DNA from: Pseudomonas canadensis | GTDB lineage: Bacteria; Pseudomonadota; Gammaproteobacteria; Pseudomonadales; Pseudomonadaceae | Direction of reading: 5' to 3' | Assembly (NCBI RefSeq): GCF_000503215.1 | Contig: NZ_AYTD01000013.1 | Coordinates: 858,009 to 922,008, forward strand | DNA length: 64,000 nucleotides | Shown here: piece by piece, positions 40,663 through 48,835 of the stretch | Numbering within the stretch: position 1 is the first letter of the stretch | How the letters are laid out: every line of letters starts with the position of its first letter | The notes under the pieces: generated by a model | Database searches by the model: none | The model's input: only the letters and a program-made list of their open reading frames with translations | Told to the model about the DNA's origin: nothing | Position numbers and translations under genes: made by a program

Positions 40663-41469
40663 CTACTCCAGGATCGTCACCGGCATCCCGACTTCCAACC
40701 GCCCAATGCCATCGTTGACCAGGTTCTGGCCGAAAATCGCACCGTCTTCGGTCTTGCGGTAAGCCTCCAGCGTGGCGAAGGGTTCGCGGTCGGCGCTGCG
40801 CTCGCCGGTTTGCGGGTCGATGGTGGTGAGGATGCAGCGCGAGCACGGCTTGACCGCACGGAACTCCACGTCGCCGATGCGCAGGCGTTTCCAGCCGTCT
40901 TCGGCGAAGGCTGCGCTGCCCTCGATGACGAGGTTGGGACGAAAGCGCAGCATGTCCATGGGGCGGCCGATGCGTTGGGAAAGATCGTCCAGCGACGCCT
41001 GGCCGATCACCAGCAGCGGATAACCGTCGGCAAACGCGACCTGATCGTCGTCCTTGCCGTAACCGGCCTGGGTGGTGCGGGCGCGTTCAACGGGGATTTG
41101 CACCAGGCGCGTCGGTTTGCCGATGAAGTCGCTGACCCAAGCGGCCGCCGCGTCGCCCGCGTCCGGTACGCGCAGAGTGTCACGCCAGATCGTCACACCC
41201 CGCAATTCGGCGTCGCTACCCGGCAGCGCCACGTCCAGCGCGGCGTAGCCCGGAGAACTCAATGTGAGGCCGCCGCTGCTGTTCCACAGCGCCGACAACT
41301 GACTCATCTTGGCCACGGCACGCTGCGTGAGGAAACGCCCGCTGGCTTCATCCACCAGCATCCAGCGTCGGTCCCCGTCCACCCCGAGCTTATCCAGGCC
41401 GACCTGCTGCAGGATTTCGGCCTTGCCGGACTTCAAGGGGTAACGGTACAACGCACTGAGACGAAGCAT
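40663..41469 (-). CDS. MOSC-domain molybdenum-cofactor protein, YcbX-like
   Basis: A 268-residue protein with an N-terminal MOSC_N beta-barrel (LSALYRYPLKSGKAEIL) and a C-terminal MOSC domain (about 120-265). The conserved cysteine presumed to hold the molybdenum cofactor is in VKPCSRCILTTID near 207-219. Relatives such as E. coli YcbX and mitochondrial mARC reduce N-hydroxylated compounds; YcbX carries an additional C-terminal ferredoxin domain that is absent here. No partner reductase is adjacent. The start is the ATG at 41469, with cheV ending 39 bases beyond it on the same strand. Confidence 0.88.
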   Translation of the reverse strand: MLRLSALYRYPLKSGKAEILQQVGLDKLGVDGDRRWMLVDEASGRFLTQRAVAKMSQLSALWNSSGGLTLSSPGYAALDVALPGSDAELRGVTIWRDTLRVPDAGDAAAAWVSDFIGKPTRLVQIPVERARTTQAGYGKDDDQVAFADGYPLLVIGQASLDDLSQRIGRPMDMLRFRPNLVIEGSAAFAEDGWKRLRIGDVEFRAVKPCSRCILTTIDPQTGERSADREPFATLEAYRKTEDGAIFGQNLVNDGIGRLEVGMPVTILE

Positions 41470-41508
41470 GGGCCTGCATTCCTGAGGGGCAAAGCCGTCA
41501 CCCTAAGG

Positions 41509-42444
41509 TCAAGCGGGCGCTTCGTCCAGCATCAGACGCTGACGCACCACATCGACCAGCTTGTCGGGCTGGAATTTGGACAGGAAGTTGTCACAGCCGA
41601 CCTTCTTCACCATCGAGTCGTTGAAGCTGCCGGACAACGAGGTGTGCAGCACTACATACAGGCCACGCAGGCGCGGGTCGTTGCGGATTTCGGTGGTGAG
41701 GCGGTAACCGTCCATCTCGGGCATTTCGGCGTCGGTGAAGATCATCAGCAGCTTATCGGTCATTACATGGCCGGCGTCGGCCCAGGCCTTGAGCATGTTC
41801 AGCGCCTTGAGGCCGTCACTGGCGATGTGCATCTTCACGCCCAGTTGGCCGAGGGTGTCGCGCAGTTGCGAGAGGGCCACATTGGAGTCGTCCACCAGCA
41901 GCACCTCACGGCCACGGGCGCGCTCCAGCACCGGGTCTTCGAGTTTTTCACGGGAGACCTTGGCGTTATACGGCACGATCTCGGCCAGGACTTTTTCCAC
42001 GTCGATGATTTCCACCAACTGGTCGTCGACCTTGCTGATGGCCGTGAGGTAATGCTGGCGGCCGGCGCTGGTCGGCGGCGGCAGGATAGCTTCCCAGTTC
42101 ATGTTGACGATGCGGTCCACACCGCCCACCAGGAACGCCTGCACCGAGCGGTTGTACTCGGTGACGATAATGGTGCTGTTAGGGCCCGGCACCAACGGGC
42201 GCATGCCGATGGCCTGCGACAGGTCGATCACCGGCAGAGTCTGGCCCCGCAGGTTGACCACGCCGCAGACGAAAGGATGGCGCTGCGGCATCAAGGTCAG
42301 CTTGGGCAGTTGCAGGACTTCCTGCACCTTGAACACGTTGATCGCGAACAGCTGACGCCCGAACAGGCGGAACATGAGGATCTCCAGGCGATTCTCACCC
42401 ACCAGCTGCGTGCGTTGATCTACCGTGTCGAGAATGCCAGCCAT
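41509..42444 (-). CDS. cheV: chemotaxis adaptor CheV (CheW-receiver fusion)
   Basis: Chemotaxis coupling protein of 311 residues. The N-terminal CheW-like domain (about 15-160) includes VCGVVNLRGQTLPVIDL, which docks to receptors and CheA; the C-terminal receiver domain (178-305) has the acidic pair in LLVDDSN and the phosphoacceptor D238 (IFTDAEMPEMDG). It couples receptors to the CheA kinase and may act in adaptation or as a phosphate sink. An excellent sigma-28 promoter lies 49-75 bases upstream, tying it to the FliA regulon that this window also encodes. Confidence 0.96.
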   Translation of the reverse strand: MAGILDTVDQRTQLVGENRLEILMFRLFGRQLFAINVFKVQEVLQLPKLTLMPQRHPFVCGVVNLRGQTLPVIDLSQAIGMRPLVPGPNSTIIVTEYNRSVQAFLVGGVDRIVNMNWEAILPPPTSAGRQHYLTAISKVDDQLVEIIDVEKVLAEIVPYNAKVSREKLEDPVLERARGREVLLVDDSNVALSQLRDTLGQLGVKMHIASDGLKALNMLKAWADAGHVMTDKLLMIFTDAEMPEMDGYRLTTEIRNDPRLRGLYVVLHTSLSGSFNDSMVKKVGCDNFLSKFQPDKLVDVVRQRLMLDEAPA

Positions 42445-42492
42445 TAAAAGCTCCTGATGCGCAAAGGGATTGTGCTGCTCACTTAAGGCTTG

Positions 42493-42519
42493 TTATCGGC
42501 GGCAAGCGCCAGACCTTGA
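42493..42519 (-). promoter_or_regulatory. sigma-28 (FliA) promoter of cheV
   Basis: On the minus strand TCAAGGTC (42519-42512), 11 bases, GCCGATAA (42500-42493): a close fit to the flagellar consensus TAAAGTTT-N11-GCCGATAA, with an exact -10. Confidence 0.88.
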
Positions 42520-42520
42520 C

Positions 42521-42984
42521 CCTTGTAAAATGCCACGTAAATTCATTGATGTCACACTGACATCATGGTTTACTGCGCTGGCCTCTCCACAGAGCGGTAC
42601 AGCGACGTTGCACGACATTCAATTCGATGCAAGGTTCCGCTATGTAAGGGATTCCCCTATGCACAATCAGGCCCAACCTGATATTCGCAATATCTAATAG
42701 CCATTAATGTGACGCCATTCTCAATGCATGAATGGAGTCAGGCTTTTGTTTGCCATCCCAAGCCCTCGGCCCACGGCCCTTCCAGACATCCAGATGTCGG
42801 CAATTGAAGGTGCGCAATTGACCCCGCCTACGAGGGCCGCGCAGAGCCGTCGCCGTCACTCTAATAAACGCCCTACTAAAAACTCGGAAGCAACCTACAG
42901 ATTCCAGTCATATTTGATCGCTACTTTTAAGCCATTCACCCGGTGCGACATCTCATCACCCGACCTTATGTTGTGGAGACTTGC
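42521..42984. other. AT-richer gene-free stretch between cheV promoter and the Hpt-like gene
   Basis: No convincing gene. It holds two short inverted repeats, GATGTC-N5-GACATC near 42547-42563 and GATATT-CGC-AATATC at 42680-42694, which could be operators for the plus-strand gene downstream. Base composition is lower in GC than the flanks, as is the following 43.4-43.7 kb gap, where I see nothing. Confidence 0.4.
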
Positions 42985-43434
42985 ATGATGAACGACGGTA
43001 AGGAGTGGCAACTTGCTCTTCCCGAATTCCTGCATGAAGCTGAAAAGCTGCTGGTCAAGTCGGAAGAGTGCCTGAGCCACCTGCACTTGATTCGAAACGA
43101 CAGTGACGCCATCGACTGCATGAAGATCAGCTTGATCAAGCTCGCTGAAAAGGCCGACTGCCTTGCCCTGCAAGCGATCAGCGAATTTTCACGGCATATC
43201 CAGTACCTGATCGCCAATGCCGAAAGCCCCCTGCAATTGCATGATCAAGCCTTGGACGCCCTGGAGGAGTGCCTCAAGTTGCTGGCCTGGCAGTTGGAAT
43301 TGATTGATGTAAAGACAGGTCAGTTGGCACTGGATGAAGCGGAGCAGACCACGCTGATTGCTACGGTAACGCTGCATATTCCACAAAAGGATTTCAGTGT
43401 TAAACCACAGCAACGCATGCATCACGCGTCCTGA
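42985..43434 (+). CDS. helical protein resembling a degenerate Hpt domain
   Basis: Function unknown. The 149-residue product is almost all helix and follows the hydrophobic pattern of histidine phosphotransfer (Hpt) domains: an opening amphipathic helix (LPEFLHEAEKLLVKSEECL), then SLIKLAEKADCLALQAISEF, where an active Hpt has H-x-x-K-G. By that alignment the phosphorylated histidine is an isoleucine and the KG pair is lost, so it could not relay phosphate. It may bind a receiver or CheA-like partner instead. ATG at 42985 has GGAG 6 bases upstream; ATG at 42988 is equally possible. It lies between cheV and a two-component pair in a lower-GC patch. The Hpt resemblance is from pattern only. Confidence 0.55.
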   Translation: MMNDGKEWQLALPEFLHEAEKLLVKSEECLSHLHLIRNDSDAIDCMKISLIKLAEKADCLALQAISEFSRHIQYLIANAESPLQLHDQALDALEECLKLLAWQLELIDVKTGQLALDEAEQTTLIATVTLHIPQKDFSVKPQQRMHHAS

Positions 43435-43709
43435 GTCGATCGCAGGTCGTATTTAAACCTGAAGTTGTCTGAAAACGACATAAGCTGTTAATCCAACCGA
43501 GTTGAACTGAGCCGACAAAGATATCAATTAGCCATTAACCGCAATAACGATACAACCAAACAAAAATAATATAACCCCCCCACTCCATGAACTCTGGGAA
43601 TACCGCCCGGAGCATCTGCGCAGTTAATACCCCTTGCCAGGCACGGCACTAGGCGACCAACGGTAACAGTGGTGGTACTATGCCCGACTCGAAGTGACTC
43701 AACTTCATC

Positions 43710-44696
43710 ATGCATAAAAACGATTCGATAACGCATTCCAAACAGAGTCCTGTCAGCCGCCGCGACCGGACTTCCCGCAGCGAACCTTCATTGGCTCCAT
43801 CCGCTATGTACGCCAACCTCAAGACACTCATCGCAAGGTCCGCGTCCCGCAGCAATGCACGCCGTCTGATCCTCGCCCTGTGCCTTGGCTCGCTGCTGCT
43901 GAGCCTGTGGGCCTACAGTTTCTCCGCCGCCTTGCCGCTGCTGGTGGTACTTAACCTGGCCACGCTGGTGGTGGTCGGCCTGCAACAGTGGCACTCGCGT
44001 AAATCCATCAAGTTCCAGCCCCAGGAACTGGCCGATCGCCTGCTGCAAGTGCAGGAAAACGAACGCCACCGCCTCAGCCGCGAATTGCATGACGATATTG
44101 GCCAACTGCTCACCGCCGCCAAGCTGCAAAGCGAATGGCTCAAGCGCCGCCTGCCCGAAGACCTGCAAAGCCAATGCACAGTACTGTGCAACACCCTGAA
44201 TGAAACCCTGGCCAAGGTGCGTGACGTCTCCGCCATCCTCAACCCTCGCCAGCTGGCCAGCCTGGGTTTGGAAGCCAGCCTGCGCGCGCACCTGCTCAAG
44301 ACCCTGGAAAACACCCCAATTCACTGGAGCCTGGAATGCCAGCAGCGGTTGACCGGCATCCCCGAAGAAATGGCCGTGGCGGCCTTTCGCATCACCCAGG
44401 AAGCGGTGACCAACATGCTACGCCACGCCCAGGCGCGCAATCTGCTGGTACGCCTGCAACGCCTGCCCGAGGGCCTGTCGCTGAGTATCTGCGATGACGG
44501 CCAGGGTTTTTCGCCGGCCATCAACCCGGGCCTGGAAGGCCAACGAGGCATGGCCGGCATGTCCGAGCGGATTGATCAGCTTGGCGGTTCGTTATCCGTC
44601 AAGAGCCAGCCAGGCAAAGGGACACGGATCGACGCGCTTTTCCCCTGGGCGCCCCGCGCCCTCGAACGGGCCAGTTCCCCTAAGGTTATCGAGTGA
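43710..44696 (+). CDS. NarX/DesK-type sensor histidine kinase
   Basis: Sensor kinase of the HisKA_3 class, 328 residues from the first ATG. Two close membrane helices (about 51-72 and 75-92) leave almost no periplasmic part, so it probably senses within the membrane or through a partner. The H-box is ERHRLSRELHDDIGQLL with H127; the ATPase domain has ITQEAVTNMLRHAQA (N-box), CDDGQGF and GQRGMAGMSERI. The start is uncertain: neither 43710 nor the alternative ATG at 43806 (296 residues) has a good ribosome site. The response-regulator gene overlaps by four bases. The signal is unknown. Confidence 0.85.
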   Translation: MHKNDSITHSKQSPVSRRDRTSRSEPSLAPSAMYANLKTLIARSASRSNARRLILALCLGSLLLSLWAYSFSAALPLLVVLNLATLVVVGLQQWHSRKSIKFQPQELADRLLQVQENERHRLSRELHDDIGQLLTAAKLQSEWLKRRLPEDLQSQCTVLCNTLNETLAKVRDVSAILNPRQLASLGLEASLRAHLLKTLENTPIHWSLECQQRLTGIPEEMAVAAFRITQEAVTNMLRHAQARNLLVRLQRLPEGLSLSICDDGQGFSPAINPGLEGQRGMAGMSERIDQLGGSLSVKSQPGKGTRIDALFPWAPRALERASSPKVIE

Positions 44697-45352
44697 CCTG
44701 CACATTACTCCTGGTGGATGACCATGCTCTGATCCGGGCCGGCGTACGCGCGCTGGTCCAAGACATTCCCGGCTACACGGTGGTCGGTGAGGCCAGCGAT
44801 GGCATACAGTTGCTGGAGCAGTTCAGCGCCCTGCTGCCCGATATCGTGCTGTTGGACCTGTCGATGAAGCACACCGGCGGGCTGGATGCCCTGCAGCAAC
44901 TCAAGCGCGCCTACCCCAAGAGCCGCGTGCTGATCCTGTCGATGCACACCGACCCGGAACTGATCATGTGCGCGCTGGAATCCGGCGCCCACGGCTACCT
45001 GCTCAAGGACACCACCGCCAACGAGCTGGAACACGCATTGCTGGCCCTGCGCAACAACGAGCGCTACCTGAGCCCGGCGATTGCCCACACGGTGATCAAC
45101 CAGGCGCTGGTGCGCAGCCAGGGCCCCACCACCCCGGCCGGCCATAGCCATAACCTTACCGCGCGGCAGCTGGAGATTCTGCGGTTGATTGTGCGCGGCA
45201 AGTCCACCCGGGAAATCGCCCACGGCCTGGGCCTGAGCATCAAGACCGTGGAAGCGCACCGCTCGCAGATCATGAAGCGTTTGCAAATTTTCGACGTGGC
45301 GGGCCTGGTGTTATTTGCGGTGCGCGAGCAGATCATCAGCCTGGACGACTAA
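44693..45352 (+). CDS. NarL/LuxR-family response regulator
   Basis: DNA-binding response regulator of 219 residues paired with the upstream kinase. The receiver domain has LLLVDDHALIRAG and phosphoacceptor D55 (IVLLDLSMKHTGG), with KDTTANEL near 104-111; the C-terminal GerE-type helix-turn-helix is LTARQLEILRLIVRGKSTRE through LGLSIKTVEAHRSQIMKRL. GTG start at 44693 overlaps the kinase stop (GTGA) and has TAAGG upstream. Its last 42 bases overlap the 3' end of the convergent lipid-kinase gene. Targets are not evident; pairing with a taxis-rich region suggests but does not show a motility or surface role. Confidence 0.9.
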   Translation: MTCTLLLVDDHALIRAGVRALVQDIPGYTVVGEASDGIQLLEQFSALLPDIVLLDLSMKHTGGLDALQQLKRAYPKSRVLILSMHTDPELIMCALESGAHGYLLKDTTANELEHALLALRNNERYLSPAIAHTVINQALVRSQGPTTPAGHSHNLTARQLEILRLIVRGKSTREIAHGLGLSIKTVEAHRSQIMKRLQIFDVAGLVLFAVREQIISLDD

Positions 45353-46231
45353 CGGCGAATCCACCGGCAGGTGCACGCGCAGGGCCTTGGGCAGGGCTTC
45401 GAAGTGCAGGTCATCGCCCTCAAGAGGTTCGCCGTCCAAGTTGATGTACAGACCTTGCGCGACCTTGATATTCACCCATGGCAAGCGCGCCCGCACAAAC
45501 ATGGTGTCGAGGCCCCAGCCATTGCTCATCAACTCACGCAAGGTGCCGACCACCTCCTGAGGGGCGGGCAAGATGCTGACATCCAGCAGGCCGTCATCGG
45601 CCATGGCGCCTGGGCACAGTTCATGCCCACCGCCTGCCTGGCGACCGTTGCCGATGCCCAGGGCGAGCAACTCGCCTTTCCAATGGAAATCCGGGCCATC
45701 CAGCTCGGCGTAGGCGGCCTTTAACTCGCTGAACCGCGTCAACCCCGTGAACAAGTAGGCGGCGCCGCCCAGGACTTTCTTCAAGTCCTCGGAAGTGTTG
45801 GCGGTGACTTGGCTGCCGAAACCACCTGTCGCCATGTTGAGGAAGATCTGCCCCCCGACCTGACCGAGGTCGATCGCCCTTGGCGGCACGTCCAGCAGCG
45901 CCAGGGCCTGGGCGGGCTCCAGCGGCACGCCAGCGGCCTTGGCGAAATCGTTCGCGGTGCCCAGGGGCATCAGCACCAGGCTGGCGTCGGTCTTGGCCTG
46001 GGCCATGGCTTCGGCCACATCGCGCAGGGTGCCGTCGCCGCCACCGGCGATGATATGGGTGTAGCCGCCGGCCAGGGCTTCGTTGACCAGCCGCTGGGCG
46101 TCGCCGCCTTCCCAGGTGACCCGCACTGCCAACTCGCCGCCCTGCTCGCGCCGTGCCTGCACGGCGGTGCGGACGTCCTCGTTGAGGGCTTGCTTGCCGT
46201 GGAGGATCAACAGGGCTTTGGGGGTGGTCAT
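45311..46231 (-). CDS. yegS: YegS-type lipid kinase
   Basis: Diacylglycerol-kinase-family protein of 306 residues, cytoplasmic, expected to phosphorylate a lipid such as phosphatidylglycerol. The nucleotide-binding glycine loop is IIAGGGDGTLRDVAEA near 62-77, followed by LMPLGTANDFAKAAGVP near 88-104, both hallmarks of the family. ATG at 46231 has CAGGAG upstream; the open frame extends 99 bases farther into the gap, reaching the dispersed repeat, and was not used. The gene overlaps the convergent response regulator by 42 bases at the 3' end. Confidence 0.92.
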   Translation of the reverse strand: MTTPKALLILHGKQALNEDVRTAVQARREQGGELAVRVTWEGGDAQRLVNEALAGGYTHIIAGGGDGTLRDVAEAMAQAKTDASLVLMPLGTANDFAKAAGVPLEPAQALALLDVPPRAIDLGQVGGQIFLNMATGGFGSQVTANTSEDLKKVLGGAAYLFTGLTRFSELKAAYAELDGPDFHWKGELLALGIGNGRQAGGGHELCPGAMADDGLLDVSILPAPQEVVGTLRELMSNGWGLDTMFVRARLPWVNIKVAQGLYINLDGEPLEGDDLHFEALPKALRVHLPVDSPLVVQADDLLAHRK

Positions 46232-46321
46232 TGCGGGAATCTCCTGATTCAAGGGTGCTTGGAGGATGTGGACCTTGGGCGGGGAGAAAAAAGCCATTGG
46301 ATGGGAAAAAAATTGGATGAT

Positions 46322-46608
46322 TGAGTACATATTCGTTTTTTGGGTAACGGCGGGTATTGGTTCCGCCCTTACGGCGGGTCACTTTTGAAAAGAGCCCAAA
46401 AGTAACCAAAAGGCTCTTGCCCCAACACTCGGTACCTCGCCTAGGCTCGGTATGCCCGTAATCCGACAGTGATTCGGGGGGCCGCCGCCACGCGCCATCC
46501 ATGGCGCGGGGCGGCTAAACCGGCATCCCTGCCGGTTTACCCCCCGAATCCCTGTCGAATTCCGGCCAGCGTGTTTGACGGGGCGCCTAAGATCAAGATC
46601 AAAAGCAA
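46322..46608 (+). repeat. dispersed intergenic repeat, copy A
   Basis: An approximately 285-base element starting TGAGTACATATTCGTT and ending near GGGGCGCCTAAGATCAAGAT. Copy B at 46803-47087 is the same element in reverse. Shared landmarks include GCCCCAACACTCGG, ACCTCGCCTAGGCTCGG and CCAGCGTGTTTGACGGGGCG. No gene is supported inside. The 90 bases between yegS and this copy hold nothing I recognise. Confidence 0.85.
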
Positions 46609-46673
46609 GAGCACAGCGGCCTGACAGCCGGCTTGAGTGGTGTGAAGCAAAGGCAAAGGCAAACGCGGTTCAT

Positions 46674-46774
46674 TGTAGGAGCTGGCTTGCCGGCGATGGT
46701 CGTTAACGATGACGCGGGGTGTCTGGATGAACGCGGCGTTCTCACGCTTTTCGCCGGCAAGCCGGCTCCTACAG
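46674..46774. repeat. REP-type inverted repeat pair
   Basis: Arms TGTAGGAGCTGGCTTGCCGGCG and CGCCGGCAAGCCGGCTCCTACA (one mismatch) flank a 55-base spacer. It sits between the two opposed dispersed repeats. Confidence 0.85.
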
Positions 46775-46802
46775 GGACCGCGTATCCACGATGCGAAGCG
46801 AG

Positions 46803-47087
46803 TCGCTCTTGATCTTGATCTGAGGCGCCCCGTTAAACACGCTGGCCGAACGCAGGCTTTGGAGCGTGGGTAACCCGGCAGGACGCCGGGTTAGCCGCGC
46901 TGGGCCAAGGATGGCCCATCGCGGCGGCCCACGCTCCAAAGCCGGAGTGAGGGCACACCGAGCCTAGGCGAGGTGCCGAGTGTTGGGGCGAAGCGTTTTT
47001 GGTTACTTTTTGCGCTTTTCAAAAAGTGATCCGCTGTAAGAGCGGAACCATAAGCAGCCGTTACCGCAGCAACGGATATGTACTCAA
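46803..47087 (-). repeat. dispersed intergenic repeat, copy B (inverted)
   Basis: Reverse-oriented partner of copy A; it ends with GGATATGTACTCAA directly at the stop codon of the DUF2802 gene. Internal hairpins such as GGGTAACCCGGCAGGACGCC near 46869 are copy-specific. Confidence 0.85.
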
Positions 47088-47480
47088 TCAACTCTTATGC
47101 AACTTACTCATCAGTTGCGCCTCAGCCTGAGTCAACCCACACGACTGAGTAAGCTCATCCACCGTAGCCCCCATCCCCACCAGCTTAGCAGCCTGTGCAA
47201 ACGAAAGACTCGAAGGATCCCGCTGTTCAATCTGCGCCAGTTTGTCAGGCAACGGCGCAAGAATCGCGCGCAACTCATGCACCTCGTCCCCGACTTTCAC
47301 CGCACTCTGCTGAAAGTGATCAACCCGCTTCACCAACTCCAGCACCCGTCGATCACGCAGAGCATCACGCTCAGCCTGCTGCAACAACAGTTCACGCTGC
47401 TGACGCACATAGCGCAACAGAAATGCCAAAGTCCCGGCCCACAACAAGGCCAGGACAATCACCGCGGCCTCAAGGAACAA
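47088..47480 (-). CDS. DUF2802 protein of the chemotaxis operon
   Basis: A 130-residue protein of the DUF2802 family, found after cheW in many pseudomonads (PA1465 position). One N-terminal membrane helix (3-23) is followed by a coiled coil (about 24-85, with RQQRELLLQQAERDALRDRR) and a C-terminal helix-turn-helix-like segment (SFAQAAKLVGMGATVDELTQ). This design suggests an inner-membrane anchor, perhaps for the chemosensory array, but no function is known to me. The likely start is TTG at 47480, directly after the cheW stop, with GGAG 9 bases upstream, so translation is probably coupled. Confidence 0.8.
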   Translation of the reverse strand: MFLEAAVIVLALLWAGTLAFLLRYVRQQRELLLQQAERDALRDRRVLELVKRVDHFQQSAVKVGDEVHELRAILAPLPDKLAQIEQRDPSSLSFAQAAKLVGMGATVDELTQSCGLTQAEAQLMSKLHKS

Positions 47481-47963
47481 TCAGATGCTCTCCAGTTCCG
47501 ACCATTCTTCTTCGCTCATCATCTTGTCCAGCTCAACCAGAATCAGCAGCTCGCCGTTCTTGTTGCACACGCCCTGGATAAACTTGGCGGACTCCTCGTT
47601 ACCCACGTTCGGCGCAGTTTCCACTTCAGACTGGCGCAGGTAAACCACTTCGGCCACGCTGTCGACCATGATCCCGACCACTTGCTTGTCGGCCTCGATG
47701 ATGACGATACGCGTGTTGTCGTTGACTTCAGTCGGCACCAGGCCAAAACGCTGGCGGGTGTCGATCACTGTCACCACGTTGCCGCGCAGGTTGATGATAC
47801 CCAGCACGTAGCTCGGCGCACCCGGCACCGGGGCGATCTCGGTGTAGCGCAGCACTTCCTGCACGCGCATCACGTTAATGCCATAGGACTCGTTGTCCAG
47901 TTTGAAGGTAACCCATTGCAGGATCGGATCATCCAAACCTTGTGCGGACGCTGACTTGTTCAT
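47481..47963 (-). CDS. cheW: chemotaxis adaptor CheW
   Basis: CheW scaffold of 160 residues linking receptors to CheA. The CheW fold is clear: WVTFKLDNESYGINVMRVQE, then APSYVLGIINLRGNVVTVID with the conserved NLRG, and VDSVAEVVYL. It lies 80 bases after parP in the same orientation as the che-mot operon, in the usual Pseudomonas order parC-parP-cheW-DUF2802. Confidence 0.96.
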   Translation of the reverse strand: MNKSASAQGLDDPILQWVTFKLDNESYGINVMRVQEVLRYTEIAPVPGAPSYVLGIINLRGNVVTVIDTRQRFGLVPTEVNDNTRIVIIEADKQVVGIMVDSVAEVVYLRQSEVETAPNVGNEESAKFIQGVCNKNGELLILVELDKMMSEEEWSELESI

Positions 47964-48043
47964 ACCCCTGACCCCTTCAAATGCCGTTGAGTACGGCGTG
48001 TGTGCTTCGCTGACCGCATTCGCATGCGGCCCTTATTGTTCAA

Positions 48044-48835
48044 TCAACTGTGTTTGTTCAGTGGCATCGATTTGACGGCACCGCTGGCGATCAACTCAGC
48101 CAGTTCGGCGACGTCGAGCAACGCGCACATGTGTTCGATCACGGTGCCCGCCAGCCAAGGCCGTTGGCCCCGGTGGCTGCGCCATTTGATTTCGTTCGGG
48201 TCCAGGCGCAACGAGCGGCTGACTTGATGCACCGCCAGCCCCCACTCGTAGCCCTGCACCGAGATCACGTATTGCAGGCCCTGACGGAAGTCGTCGCGGT
48301 AGCGGTCGGGCATGACCCAGCGCGCGGTATCCAGGACTTTGAGGTTGCCGGCCTGGCTGGGCAGAATGCCGAGGAACCACTCCGGTTGCCCGAACAACGG
48401 CGTCAGCTCCTGGCCCTCCAGCGAATAGATCGAGCCCAGGCACACCAGCGGCACCGCCAGGGTCAACCCGGCGACGTCGAACAGCAGGCATTCGAACGGT
48501 TCGGCAGCCCAGCTCGGGCGGCCATCACCGGTCACCGGCGGCGGTGTGATGCTCGGCGGCAGGTGCACTTGCACCACCGGCTCGACCACAACAGGAGCAA
48601 CCACCACAGGCGCCACCACTATCGGTGTGATCGGCACTACGACCTGCGCATCGCGGGCTTGTTCTTCTAGCACCGCCAACTGGAATTCATCCAGCGCGGC
48701 TTCGGGTTCAACAGCCGGTTCCAACACCAGGATCGGTTCCGGCAGTTCTTCGGCGGTCGCATCCTGCAGCAGGGCATCCAGATAGGATTCCAGCGCCAGT
48801 TGCGGCCGAGTCTTGAGTTCGACAGGACGGTTCAT
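48044..48835 (-). CDS. parP: CheW-like array-positioning protein ParP
   Basis: A 263-residue protein with a CheW-like C-terminal half (about 115-255; FECLLFDVAGLTLAVPLVCL) preceded by an acidic, proline- and valine-rich linker (about 40-110, with VVVAPVVVAPVVVEPVVQV). In Vibrio, ParP couples the chemosensory array to the polar ParA-like ATPase ParC and to CheA; the gene order here is the same. ATG at 48835 overlaps the parC stop (TGATG); a GTG one codon earlier is possible. The name rests on this architecture and context. Confidence 0.85.
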   Translation of the reverse strand: MNRPVELKTRPQLALESYLDALLQDATAEELPEPILVLEPAVEPEAALDEFQLAVLEEQARDAQVVVPITPIVVAPVVVAPVVVEPVVQVHLPPSITPPPVTGDGRPSWAAEPFECLLFDVAGLTLAVPLVCLGSIYSLEGQELTPLFGQPEWFLGILPSQAGNLKVLDTARWVMPDRYRDDFRQGLQYVISVQGYEWGLAVHQVSRSLRLDPNEIKWRSHRGQRPWLAGTVIEHMCALLDVAELAELIASGAVKSMPLNKHS

